From contig CAYOEZ010000221.1 of assembly GCA_964402955.1 (NCBI GenBank), forward strand, positions 1-7,673: a stretch of DNA of 7,673 nt. The letters are read 5' to 3'. The notes under the pieces are model-generated. The model was not told the DNA's origin and did no database searches. It saw only the letters and a program-made list of their open reading frames with translations. The stretch is from CAYOEZ01 sp964402955. GTDB taxonomy: Bacteria > Chloroflexota > DTOL01 > DAOUCN01. Positions 1 to 5,341 of the stretch are shown one piece after another. Position 1 is the stretch's first letter. Each line of letters starts with the position of its first letter. Made by a program: the position numbers and the translations under genes.

Positions 1-1158
1 GAGACGCCCGCCGACAAATGTGGCCAACACGTCAAGATTGGCGCTGCAAATTGCCAGGCTTGCATCCTTGCCCACCGCCACGCTGCCCAGGCGTCCATCC
101 AGACCCAGCTCGCGCGCCTGATTCAGGCTCGCCATCGCCAGCGCTTCGTGCAAGGGTAGGCCAGTCCAGGCGATGACGTTGCGTAGAGCAGTCTCGAGTG
201 TCAGCAGACTGCCAGCGAGCCGTCCTTCAGCGGTGCGGGCGCCCTTTGCCGACGTCCAGATGTCTTGTCCGCCCACGCGATAGCAGCCATAGGGCAGGCT
301 GGCGCCGCGCACGGCATCGCTGATAAGCACAACATGCTGCGTCCCACGCGCCTGAATCAACACACGCGCCGAGACAGGATGGACATGCAGTCCATCGGCA
401 ATGACTTCAACCATCAGCCGCGGCTCGCTGAGGGCAACCCCGACGATGCCCGGTTCACGGTGCTCGAAGGGGCGCATGGCATTGTACAGATGGGTGACGT
501 GAGAGAAACCGGCAGCCACTCCCGCCATCGCTTGCTCGTAGGTGGCGTCGGTGTGGCCCATCGAGGCGATGATGCCGCGCTGGTGCAGATGTGCGGCCAG
601 GTGGTGCGCTGCGGGCATCTCCGGCGCCAGCGTGACCAGGCGCACACAGTCAGCGGAGGCAGCGATAACGTCGTCGATCTCGGTGACGGATGGCGGGCAG
701 ATATAGGCCGGGTTCTGCGCGCCGCGCCGTGCTGGATTGATGTATGGCCCTTCCAGGTGCATGCCCAGGATTTCAGCGCCGGCGTGCGGCAGCGCCCGTG
801 CCTGACGGACGATGCGAGCCGCCGCCATCGTGTCATCGAATGATGCGGTCACAGTGGTCGCCAGGAATCCGGTCACGCCGTGGCCCGCCAGGTGTGCGGC
901 CAGGCCGTGCGCGGCCTCGACCGTGCCGTCCATGACGTCGAAACCGCGACCGCCATGAATGTGCAGGTCGATGAAGCCGGGCAGAACCTGGTTTCCCTGC
1001 ACGTCCAGGTGTTGCGCGCCGGCCGGTGCATGAGCGGGCGCATCGCCGATGCTGCGGATGCGGCCTTCGTCGATCACGATCGTCGCGTTGCTGACGATGC
1101 CCTGTGGCGTGACCGCCCGGGCGTTGCTGATAATCCAAAACGTGTTGTTTCCGTTCAT
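1..1158 (-). CDS. nagA: N-acetylglucosamine-6-phosphate deacetylase, 3' end cut by the window edge
   Basis: Removes the acetyl group from GlcNAc-6-phosphate to give glucosamine-6-phosphate in cytoplasmic amino-sugar and cell-wall recycling. The minus-strand frame is open for 386 codons, from the ATG at 1158 to the window edge. That is close to the family's usual 380-390 residues, so only a short tail is missing. Amidohydrolase signatures appear in order: PGFIDLHIHGG (about 60-70, HxH), the metal-ligand glutamate in LEGPYINP (E136), RRGAQNPAY, GHTDATY (H202), HLYNAMRPFEHREPG (H223), DGLHVHP (about 255-261) and the catalytic aspartate in LISDAV (D281). The end, GSVAVGKDASLAI, is the typical C-terminal beta-sandwich return. 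An ATG 8 bases upstream is out of frame and stops at once, so 1158 is the only sensible start. It is divergent from the toxin-antitoxin module. Identification is firm; metal preference cannot be read. Confidence 0.95.
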   Translation of the reverse strand, partial: MNGNNTFWIISNARAVTPQGIVSNATIVIDEGRIRSIGDAPAHAPAGAQHLDVQGNQVLPGFIDLHIHGGRGFDVMDGTVEAAHGLAAHLAGHGVTGFLATTVTASFDDTMAAARIVRQARALPHAGAEILGMHLEGPYINPARRGAQNPAYICPPSVTEIDDVIAASADCVRLVTLAPEMPAAHHLAAHLHQRGIIASMGHTDATYEQAMAGVAAGFSHVTHLYNAMRPFEHREPGIVGVALSEPRLMVEVIADGLHVHPVSARVLIQARGTQHVVLISDAVRGASLPYGCYRVGGQDIWTSAKGARTAEGRLAGSLLTLETALRNVIAWTGLPLHEALAMASLNQARELGLDGRLGSVAVGKDASLAICSANLDVLATFVGGRL

Positions 1159-1164
1159 GTCCCC

Positions 1165-1173
1165 ATTGTAGCA
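1165..1173 (-). promoter_or_regulatory. Extended -10 promoter for nagA, probably giving a leaderless transcript
   Basis: On the minus strand TGCTACAAT matches an extended -10 (TGn plus a TATAAT-like hexamer). Only six bases (GGGGAC) separate the hexamer from the nagA ATG, so a start 7 bases downstream of the -10 falls on the A of the start codon. No convincing -35 stands at 17 bp, as expected if the TG extension substitutes for it. The position is seen directly; the leaderless start is inferred. Confidence 0.55.
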
Positions 1174-1203
1174 CAGGCCACAGGATAAAGGAATAGGTCA
1201 CGT

Positions 1204-1232
1204 TTGATTTTGCCGCGCCTTTGCTGTATACT
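1204..1232 (+). promoter_or_regulatory. Sigma-70-type promoter of the toxin-antitoxin operon
   Basis: TTGATT (1204-1209) and TATACT (1227-1232) are separated by exactly 17 bp. Transcription would start near 1239, about 43 bases before the antitoxin ATG at 1282. It is back to back with the nagA promoter. A palindrome overlaps the -10 and start site, as expected of an autoregulated module. Confidence 0.65.
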
Positions 1233-1250
1233 TTGGGTACACCCTTGGTA
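1229..1250 (+). promoter_or_regulatory. Imperfect palindrome over the TA promoter, candidate operator
   Basis: The pattern TACnnnGGGTnnACCCnnnGTA has 7 of 11 positions symmetric per arm, with a perfect GGGT/ACCC core at 1235-1244. It covers the end of the -10 hexamer and the predicted start site, where toxin-antitoxin complexes usually repress their own operons. Binding is inferred. Confidence 0.45.
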
Positions 1251-1281
1251 AGCCGATGACCGGAGAAGCGGGAGGCTCTGT

Positions 1282-1518
1282 ATGACAATCAAAGAATACG
1301 TGTCTCATAGTCTTGATAGTCTGAGCGAGGCTGAGCTCGAGGAAATTGCCAACTATCTGGCCTTTCTTAGGTTTCGCTCGCGTCTCCATGGTGTGCCGCC
1401 ACTGGAAGTGGAGAGCATCGCTGCCCTTTACAGAGAGTTTGGTGACGAGGACCGGCGCATTGCTGAGGAAGGTCTCGCCGAGTATAATGCATCTCTGATC
1501 GCAGAGGATGCACGATGA
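1282..1518 (+). CDS. Antitoxin of a MazF-type toxin-antitoxin module
   Basis: A 78-residue acidic, helical protein directly upstream of a MazF-type toxin, with the 4-bp ATGA overlap (1515-1518) typical of antitoxin-toxin pairs. The N-terminal part (about 1-36) carries the LxxLSEAELEEIANYLAFL pattern seen in small antitoxins of the DUF2281-like group. After a proline hinge (HGVPPLEVES), the C-terminal part (about 45-78) contains LYREFGDEDRRIAEEG, a stretch resembling tails that wrap and inhibit MazF. I see no clear AbrB, ribbon-helix-helix or helix-turn-helix motif, so how it would bind its operator is open. GGGAGG at 1270-1275 is spaced 6 bases from the ATG and supports this start. The antitoxin role rests mainly on position and overlap; the exact family is uncertain. 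Confidence 0.8.
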   Translation: MTIKEYVSHSLDSLSEAELEEIANYLAFLRFRSRLHGVPPLEVESIAALYREFGDEDRRIAEEGLAEYNASLIAEDAR

Positions 1519-1859
1519 TCATCAAGCGCGGTGAGATCTGGCTGGCGGACCTGAATCCAGTTCGTGGTTCAGAACAGGCTGGAGTACGTCCGGTTCTCAT
1601 ATTCCAAAACGACAGCATCAATGCCTTCACGACAACTGTGTTGGTTGTGCCTCTGACGACCAACCTGCGCCGTGCAGAACTGCCATCGTGTGCTAAGATC
1701 AACCAGGGAGATGGTGGACTGGTGAGTGACTCGGTGGCTTTGGGGCATCAACTGCGGGCTGTGGATGCGACGCGTCTCATGCGAAAATTGGGATCGGTCA
1801 GTGCGCAGACAATGATGAATGTTGAACGTTGTGTCCTGTTTACGTTAGGAATTGTCTGA
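1515..1859 (+). CDS. mazF: MazF/PemK-family endoribonuclease toxin
   Basis: A 114-residue toxin, predicted to cleave single-stranded mRNA at short specific sequences and be neutralised by the upstream antitoxin. Length and motifs fit the family: KRGEIWLADLNPVRGSEQ (about 4-21), then GVRPVLIFQND, VVPLTTN (44-50), GGLVSDSVALGHQLRAVD and a C-terminal helix. By alignment from memory with Bacillus MazF/EndoA, Arg25 (GVRP) and Thr48 (PLTTN) are the catalytic pair, both present, so the toxin looks active. Its ATG overlaps the antitoxin stop, implying translational coupling. The next gene, rplS, has its own promoter, so the module is a separate unit. No strong terminator is visible between the toxin stop and the rplS promoter. 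The cleavage site cannot be read from sequence. Confidence 0.93.
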   Translation: MIIKRGEIWLADLNPVRGSEQAGVRPVLIFQNDSINAFTTTVLVVPLTTNLRRAELPSCAKINQGDGGLVSDSVALGHQLRAVDATRLMRKLGSVSAQTMMNVERCVLFTLGIV

Positions 1860-1900
1860 TCTGATAAGGGCGGTGGCACGGTTTTGGGGTCGTTTTGCCA

Positions 1901-1929
1901 TTGCACGCGCTTGTGCTTTGTGATATAAT
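1901..1929 (+). promoter_or_regulatory. Strong sigma-70-type promoter of the rplS operon
   Basis: TTGCAC (1901-1906), a 17-bp spacer and a perfect TATAAT (1924-1929). This is the best promoter in the window and fits a ribosomal-protein operon. Predicted transcription start is near 1936, leaving an unusually long leader of about 87 bases before the rplS ATG. Confidence 0.8.
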
Positions 1930-1980
1930 ACCGCAGCCGTGCTGATACAGCAAGGTCAGGTTATGTTACGCCTGTAAGAC

Positions 1981-2005
1981 GCGAGGCTTGCGGCCTCGCT
2001 TTTTT
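1981..2005 (+). terminator. Intrinsic terminator hairpin in the rplS leader (attenuator candidate)
   Basis: GCGAGGC (1981-1987), loop TTGCG, GCCTCGC (1993-1999) form a perfect 7-bp GC-rich stem, followed by six T (2000-2005). It lies about 45 bases downstream of the rplS start site and 17 bases before the ATG. It would therefore stop rplS transcripts unless read-through is controlled, and would also stop transcripts from the toxin gene. Autogenous control by L19 is known in some bacteria; whether this leader works that way is inferred. Confidence 0.75.
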
Positions 2006-2022
2006 GTGAGGGATCACGCTCT

Positions 2023-2445
2023 ATGGTTGATTTGATGGCATCTGTTGAAGCAGGCCTCATCAAGAAGAACACACCCCAACTGCTGGCTGGTGATACCGTC
2101 CGTGTGCACGCCAAGGTTGTCGAAGGCGCTCGTGAGCGTATTCAGGTCTTCGAAGGTGTGGTGATGCGCACGCGCAAAAACGCCGCCCAGGCGAACTTCA
2201 CGGTGCGCCGTATCTCGCATGGGGTTGGCGTTGAGCGCACTTTCTTGATGAACTCACCGCGTGTTGACAAGATCGAAGTCATGCGCCACGGTCACGTCCG
2301 CCGTGCTCAGCTCTACTATCTGCGTGGGCGCGTCGGCCGGGCCGCTCGTATCCGCGAGAAGAGACTGGTTGTCAAGAGTGCTGTTGTTGCGGTCCCCAGC
2401 GAGCCTGTGGAGCAGACTCCGGCAACTGAGACAACTCAGGAGTAG
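2023..2445 (+). CDS. rplS: 50S ribosomal protein L19
   Basis: Large-subunit protein at the 30S-50S interface. The 140-residue product follows the L19 pattern in order: GDTVRVHAKVVEGARERIQV (about 23-42), FEGVVMRTRK, NFTVRRISHGVGVERTF, SPRVDKIEV, GHVRRAQLYYLRGRVGRAARIREKR (about 90-113). The last 25 or so residues are an extension rich in V, P, E and T, probably disordered; many L19 proteins end soon after the RIREKR region. The ATG at 2023 is preceded by GAGGG (2008-2012 region). A second in-frame ATG at 2035 lies before the conserved core and is possible but less likely. rnhB follows after 15 bp, so the two are probably cotranscribed. Expression is likely set by the strong promoter and the leader terminator upstream. 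Confidence 0.97.
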   Translation: MVDLMASVEAGLIKKNTPQLLAGDTVRVHAKVVEGARERIQVFEGVVMRTRKNAAQANFTVRRISHGVGVERTFLMNSPRVDKIEVMRHGHVRRAQLYYLRGRVGRAARIREKRLVVKSAVVAVPSEPVEQTPATETTQE

Positions 2446-2460
2446 AGGTGAGAGGCGGCA

Positions 2461-3108
2461 ATGCCACACCAGGACCCGGACATGGCCGAGGAACTGGCCC
2501 TTCATGCGCGTGGATTTCGCTTGGTGGCGGGTCTCGATGAAGTCGGCCGGGGGGCGCTGGCGGGCGATGTGGTGGCCGGCGCCGTCATCCTACCAGCGGA
2601 TGCTGGCGTGCTGCAGCGGCTACATGGTGTGCGTGACTCCAAGCAACTGACGCCGCGCCAGCGGTCTATGTTGCGTGCAACGATCCAGGCCGAGGCGATC
2701 GCCATCGGCCTGGGCCGCGTCTCCGCCCAGCAGATCGATCGCGTCGGTATTGCAGCGGCGACACGCCAGGCCATGCAGCTGGCCGTGGCCGGCCTCAGCA
2801 TCCAGCCCGAGTACCTCCTCATCGACGCCGTCTACCTTCCCGATGTTGCTATCCCCCAAAAGGCTCTCATCAAGGGAGACGTGCGTTGCCTCTGTATTGC
2901 CGCAGCCTCTGTGATGGCCAAAGTCTACCGTGATACGCTGATGACGGAGCTTGACAGCGTCTATCCCGGATATGGTTTTGCACGCCACAAGGGGTATGGG
3001 ACGGCGCTACACTGTCAGGCGTTGCATCTTTACCATCCTTGCGTCATCCATCGCCATTCATACGCGCCGGTGCGTCAGGCGCTGTTGGCCGCTTGCGACG
3101 ACCTATGA
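2461..3108 (+). CDS. rnhB: Ribonuclease HII
   Basis: Nicks RNA in RNA-DNA hybrids and starts removal of single ribonucleotides from DNA, in the cytoplasm. The 215-residue protein has the full RNase HII pattern: GLDEVGRGALAGDVVAGAVI (24-43) with metal-binding D26 and E27, DSKQLTPRQR (59-68), the third acidic residue in LLIDA (D122), ASVMAKVYRD (149-158) with D158, and HKGYGT plus HRHSYAPVR near the end. The four acidic active-site residues are all present. The usual GRGPLAGPV reads GRGALAGDV here, a mild change next to the active site. AGAGG at 2450-2454 sits before the ATG. It lies 15 bp after rplS and its stop overlaps the yraN start by 4 bp, giving a tightly packed rplS-rnhB-yraN unit, an order found in many bacteria. 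Confidence 0.96.
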   Translation: MPHQDPDMAEELALHARGFRLVAGLDEVGRGALAGDVVAGAVILPADAGVLQRLHGVRDSKQLTPRQRSMLRATIQAEAIAIGLGRVSAQQIDRVGIAAATRQAMQLAVAGLSIQPEYLLIDAVYLPDVAIPQKALIKGDVRCLCIAAASVMAKVYRDTLMTELDSVYPGYGFARHKGYGTALHCQALHLYHPCVIHRHSYAPVRQALLAACDDL

Positions 3109-3482
3109 GCGACCCTCGCCGTGGTTTGGGTAATCTTGGCGAAGACCTGGCTGCTGACTACTTGAAGAAGCAGGGATACGTCATTCGCGAGCGCAACTGG
3201 CGCGTGCCCCGACTGGGTGAGCTAGATATCGTGGCGGAGGATGGGGCATGCCTGGTTTACGTCGAAGTGCGCACACGACGTGGCCGCGCCTACGGCACGC
3301 CGGAAGACTCGATCAACGTCGCCAAGAAGCTGCGCCTGGTGCAACTGGCGCTGAGCTACCGCCAATCTCACGCCAATGCCGGGCTACCAGCGGATGAACG
3401 AATCGATGTGGTGGCCGTCGAGTTGACGACTGCAGGACGGCTTTTCCGCATCGAGATCATTAAAAACGCCGTGGGGGTATAG
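3105..3482 (+). CDS. yraN: YraN / UPF0102 family endonuclease-like protein
   Basis: A 125-residue protein of the UPF0102 family, which has a predicted restriction-endonuclease (PD-(D/E)xK, Holliday-junction-resolvase-like) fold; its cellular role is poorly defined. Motifs: GNLGEDLAADYLKKQGYVI (9-27), the family's NWR, then GELDIVAED (38-46) and VYVEVRTRRG (51-60). D41, E54 and R56 occupy the D...ExK-type active-site positions, with Arg in place of the usual Lys, which is common in this family. The ATG at 3105 overlaps the rnhB stop (ATGA) and precedes the conserved GxxGE motif at the expected distance. An upstream in-frame start at 3039 would add 22 residues lying inside rnhB and is not needed. 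It closes the rplS-rnhB-yraN unit. Family assignment is firm; function is not. Confidence 0.92.
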   Translation: MSDPRRGLGNLGEDLAADYLKKQGYVIRERNWRVPRLGELDIVAEDGACLVYVEVRTRRGRAYGTPEDSINVAKKLRLVQLALSYRQSHANAGLPADERIDVVAVELTTAGRLFRIEIIKNAVGV

Positions 3483-3485
3483 GCA

Positions 3486-3743
3486 TTGATTCACCCGCTG
3501 GCAGGCAGCCTTCTGACACCCCTGGCCGTCTCTGTTCGTCCCCCCGACCGTTTCCGCTTCATGATTGTGATCTGCGGTGTGGCGCGCTCGCTATTCTTGT
3601 TGACGCTTTTCATCGCCAGGCCCGTTCCGTTCATTCTTGTGGTTGTCCTCTATTCTCTTCATCTCGTTTGCTGTGCAGGTCATTGGCGTAGCGATCATGG
3701 CGTGGGTTCTACGCACGTATCGTTCAGAACGCGTGAGTGTTAG
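3486..3743 (+). CDS. Doubtful small membrane protein, possibly frameshifted
   Basis: I do not recognise this product. The frame opens with TTG at 3486, a G-rich run (GGGGG near 3474-3478) before it, or with an ATG at 3561. It codes for one long hydrophobic stretch (roughly residues 26-62: MIVICGVARS, LFLLTLFIA, FILVVVLYSL) and then turns into an implausible Cys/His-rich tail. From about 3655 the frame starting at 3661 takes over: it reads FISFAVQVIGVAIMAWVLR followed by a charged tail, and stops at 3756. Joining the two frames by skipping one base would give a natural two-helix membrane protein of about 65 residues from the ATG at 3561. It may be a decayed gene, an indel in the assembly, or chance. 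It follows yraN directly. Confidence 0.25.
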   Translation: MIHPLAGSLLTPLAVSVRPPDRFRFMIVICGVARSLFLLTLFIARPVPFILVVVLYSLHLVCCAGHWRSDHGVGSTHVSFRTREC

Positions 3744-3767
3744 TAAAGGTGATTAGTTGTTTAGTAT
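3740..3767 (+). promoter_or_regulatory. AT-rich patch with three TTAGT repeats upstream of fabF-1
   Basis: TTAGTA at 3740, TTAGT at 3753 and TTAGTA at 3761 lie within 27 bp of AT-rich sequence in an otherwise GC-rich window, about 75-100 bp before fabF-1. TAGTAT (3762-3767) could serve as a -10, but no good -35 stands 17 bp upstream. It may be the fabF promoter region with a regulator site; this is inferred and weak. Confidence 0.3.
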
Positions 3768-3802
3768 CTCTCCGCATATGGCATGACCGCTCACCCCAGC
3801 CG

Positions 3803-3819
3803 TCTCCCCGGCCGGGAGA
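3803..3819 (+). promoter_or_regulatory. Perfect hairpin in the fabF-1 leader
   Basis: TCTCCC (3803-3808), loop CGGCC, GGGAGA (3814-3819): a perfect 6-bp stem with a flanking G-T pair. It ends 8 bases before the Shine-Dalgarno of fabF-1. No T-run follows, so it is not an intrinsic terminator. It could be an operator or an mRNA structure affecting initiation or stability. Confidence 0.45.
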
Positions 3820-3827
3820 TCGAGAAT

Positions 3828-3833
3828 AGGAGG
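3828..3833 (+). promoter_or_regulatory. Consensus Shine-Dalgarno fixing a TTG start for fabF-1
   Basis: AGGAGG lies 7 bases before the TTG at 3841. No ATG exists between it and the conserved RVVVTGLG motif, which begins 6 codons into the gene. The strong site thus supports TTG as the true start. Confidence 0.8.
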
Positions 3834-3840
3834 CGCCACG

Positions 3841-5088
3841 TTGAGCACGAACCAGCGTGTTGTTGTCACTGGTCTGGGAGCGATCACTCCCGTTGGTCTG
3901 GATGTTGCCACGACCTGGAACGCTCTGCTTGAGGGCCGCTCGGGCGCAGGTCCCATTACCTTGTTTGATGCGTCGAATCTGGATGTGCGCTTCGGCTGCG
4001 AGGTCAAGAACTTCGACCCGCGTGCATTCATGGAGCAGCGCGACATCCGCCGCACCGATCGCTTCACCCAGTTTGCCCTGGGCGCTGCCCGTGAAGCTCT
4101 GCTTGACAGCGGCATTAGCAAGGACAATGTAGACACAACGCGTGTTGGTTCGGTCATCGGAACCGGCATCGGCGGCGTGCAGTCGCTTGTCGATACCATT
4201 CGCAGCCTCGATCAGCGTGGCCCGGCGCGCAGTAGCCCGCTGGCTGTGCCTATGCTGATGGGCAACGCCGCTTCGGCGCATATCGCCATTGCCTATGGCT
4301 TCCGTGGCCCCAACTTCTCTGTGGCGTCGGCCTGCGCCACGGCCAACAACGCCCTGGGCGAGGCCATGGAGATCATCAAGCGCGGCGATGCGGATGTCAT
4401 TGTTGCCGGAGGCAGTGATGCGGCGCTGGTGCCCTTTGCGCTGGCGTCGCTGAGCAATGCCGGCGCACTGTCGAGACGCAACGACGATCCAACGACAGCG
4501 TCGCGTCCCTTCGACGCAACCCGCGACGGATTTGTGTTTGGCGAGGGCGGGGCGGTGCTGATTCTGGAGAACCTTGAACATGCCCGCAAGCGCGGCGCCC
4601 GTCTCTATGCCGAGTTGTGCGGCTATGGCACGACCTCAGACGCCTATCACATCACTTCTCCCGTTGAAGGCGGCGAGGGCGCGGCGCGGGCCATGAAGCT
4701 TGCTCTGGCCAAGGCCGCTCTTCAGCCGGAAGACATCGACTACATCAACGCACACGGTACCTCGACCCCACTCAATGACAAGAGCGAGACCGCGGCCATC
4801 AAAACCGTCTTCGGAGCGCACGCCTACAAGCTGGCGGTCAGTTCGACCAAATCGATGATGGGGCATTTGATTGGGGCGGCAGGGGCCATCGAGGCCATCG
4901 CCTGTGTGCTCACAATCTACAACAGCGTGATCCATCCCACCATCAATTACCACACGCCCGATCCGGACTGTGATCTGGACTACGTGCCCAATGTTGCCCG
5001 CAAGGCGACAGTGCGAGCGGCACTGTCCAATGGTTTTGGCTTTGGGGGCCACAATGCCACGGTCATCTTCAAGAAGATCGCTGGATAA
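3841..5088 (+). CDS. fabF: Beta-ketoacyl-ACP synthase II (first of two tandem copies)
   Basis: Condenses malonyl-ACP with acyl-ACP in each elongation round of type II fatty acid synthesis, in the cytoplasm. The 415 residues match the family (about 410-420). Landmarks: RVVVTGLGAITPVG (6-19), GTGIGGV (107-113), nucleophilic Cys165 in VASACATANNA, RPFDATRDGFVFGEG, His305 in NAHGTSTP, Lys337 and His342 in SSTKSMMGHLIGAAGA, and GFGFGGHN (398-405). The Cys-His-His set makes it active, not a chain-length factor. Both access loops look canonical: DAYHITSP (267-274) and GFGF with Phe401 at the gate. Compared with E. coli FabF, the segment before SRRND has Leu204 where F202 and Gly208 where R206 would be. 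The start is TTG with a consensus Shine-Dalgarno. No acpP is nearby. A repeat element separates it from the second copy. Confidence 0.95.
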   Translation: MSTNQRVVVTGLGAITPVGLDVATTWNALLEGRSGAGPITLFDASNLDVRFGCEVKNFDPRAFMEQRDIRRTDRFTQFALGAAREALLDSGISKDNVDTTRVGSVIGTGIGGVQSLVDTIRSLDQRGPARSSPLAVPMLMGNAASAHIAIAYGFRGPNFSVASACATANNALGEAMEIIKRGDADVIVAGGSDAALVPFALASLSNAGALSRRNDDPTTASRPFDATRDGFVFGEGGAVLILENLEHARKRGARLYAELCGYGTTSDAYHITSPVEGGEGAARAMKLALAKAALQPEDIDYINAHGTSTPLNDKSETAAIKTVFGAHAYKLAVSSTKSMMGHLIGAAGAIEAIACVLTIYNSVIHPTINYHTPDPDCDLDYVPNVARKATVRAALSNGFGFGGHNATVIFKKIAG

Positions 5089-5147
5089 CGACACATGTCC
5101 AGAGGACGTGCTGACATGCAGACAGGTCAAGATAGTGTGTTGTACTC

Positions 5148-5270
5148 ACCGCAGAGACACAGAGAGCACGGAGAACATCTCTTGGCCCGTCGCTTTGACG
5201 CCTCCCGACGCCAACAGGACGCGGACAAGCCCATTTGTAGTTCACTCTGTGTCCTCTGTGCCTCTGTGGT
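5148..5270 (+). repeat. Interspersed inverted-repeat element between the two fabF genes
   Basis: Two 26-base arms, 5148-5173 and 5245-5270, are inverted copies agreeing at 21 of 26 positions, with a 71-base loop. All five differences are transitions and three become G-U pairs in RNA, so a transcript could fold into a long stem. The arms consist of iterated CAGAG/CACAGAG units. From general knowledge, this CACAGAG-type sequence is a widely dispersed non-coding repeat in many environmental bacterial genomes and often yields spurious proteins ending in CVLCASVV-like strings; exactly such a false frame crosses it here. No transposase or target-site duplication is visible. It fills most of the 253-bp gap between the fabF genes. 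Confidence 0.8.
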
Positions 5271-5341
5271 TTTGAAGTGCGCCCCTATCCTGTAATGTCT
5301 GGCTCACATGGACGGTTTTATAGACAGAAGGCAGGGGGACA

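Noticed and set aside
700..760. Suspected frameshift in nagA around the PARRGAQNP segment
   Set aside because: Re-reading the bases across the line break at 720/721 shows the frame continues cleanly through INPARRGAQNPAY; the whole 386-codon frame is open.
265..1288. Several open frames opposite or out of phase with nagA
   Set aside because: They are shadows of nagA: low-complexity Arg/His-rich products with no family resemblance.
1870..1902. Possible terminator of the toxin operon (TGGCA...TGCCA)
   Set aside because: It has a 5-bp stem with a 17-base loop and no T-run; too weak to call.
3724..4581. 285-residue minus-strand frame
   Set aside because: It is antisense to fabF-1, where GC bias opens the opposite frame; the composition is not protein-like and fabF is certain.
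5095..5295. 66-residue open frame between the fabF genes
   Set aside because: It spans the inverted-repeat element; its QRHREHGE and SLCVLCASVV strings are the translated repeat arms, a known source of false proteins.
5271..5341. Promoter for fabF-2 (TGTAAT at 5291 or TATAGA near 5319)
   Set aside because: No acceptable -35 at proper spacing for either hexamer.
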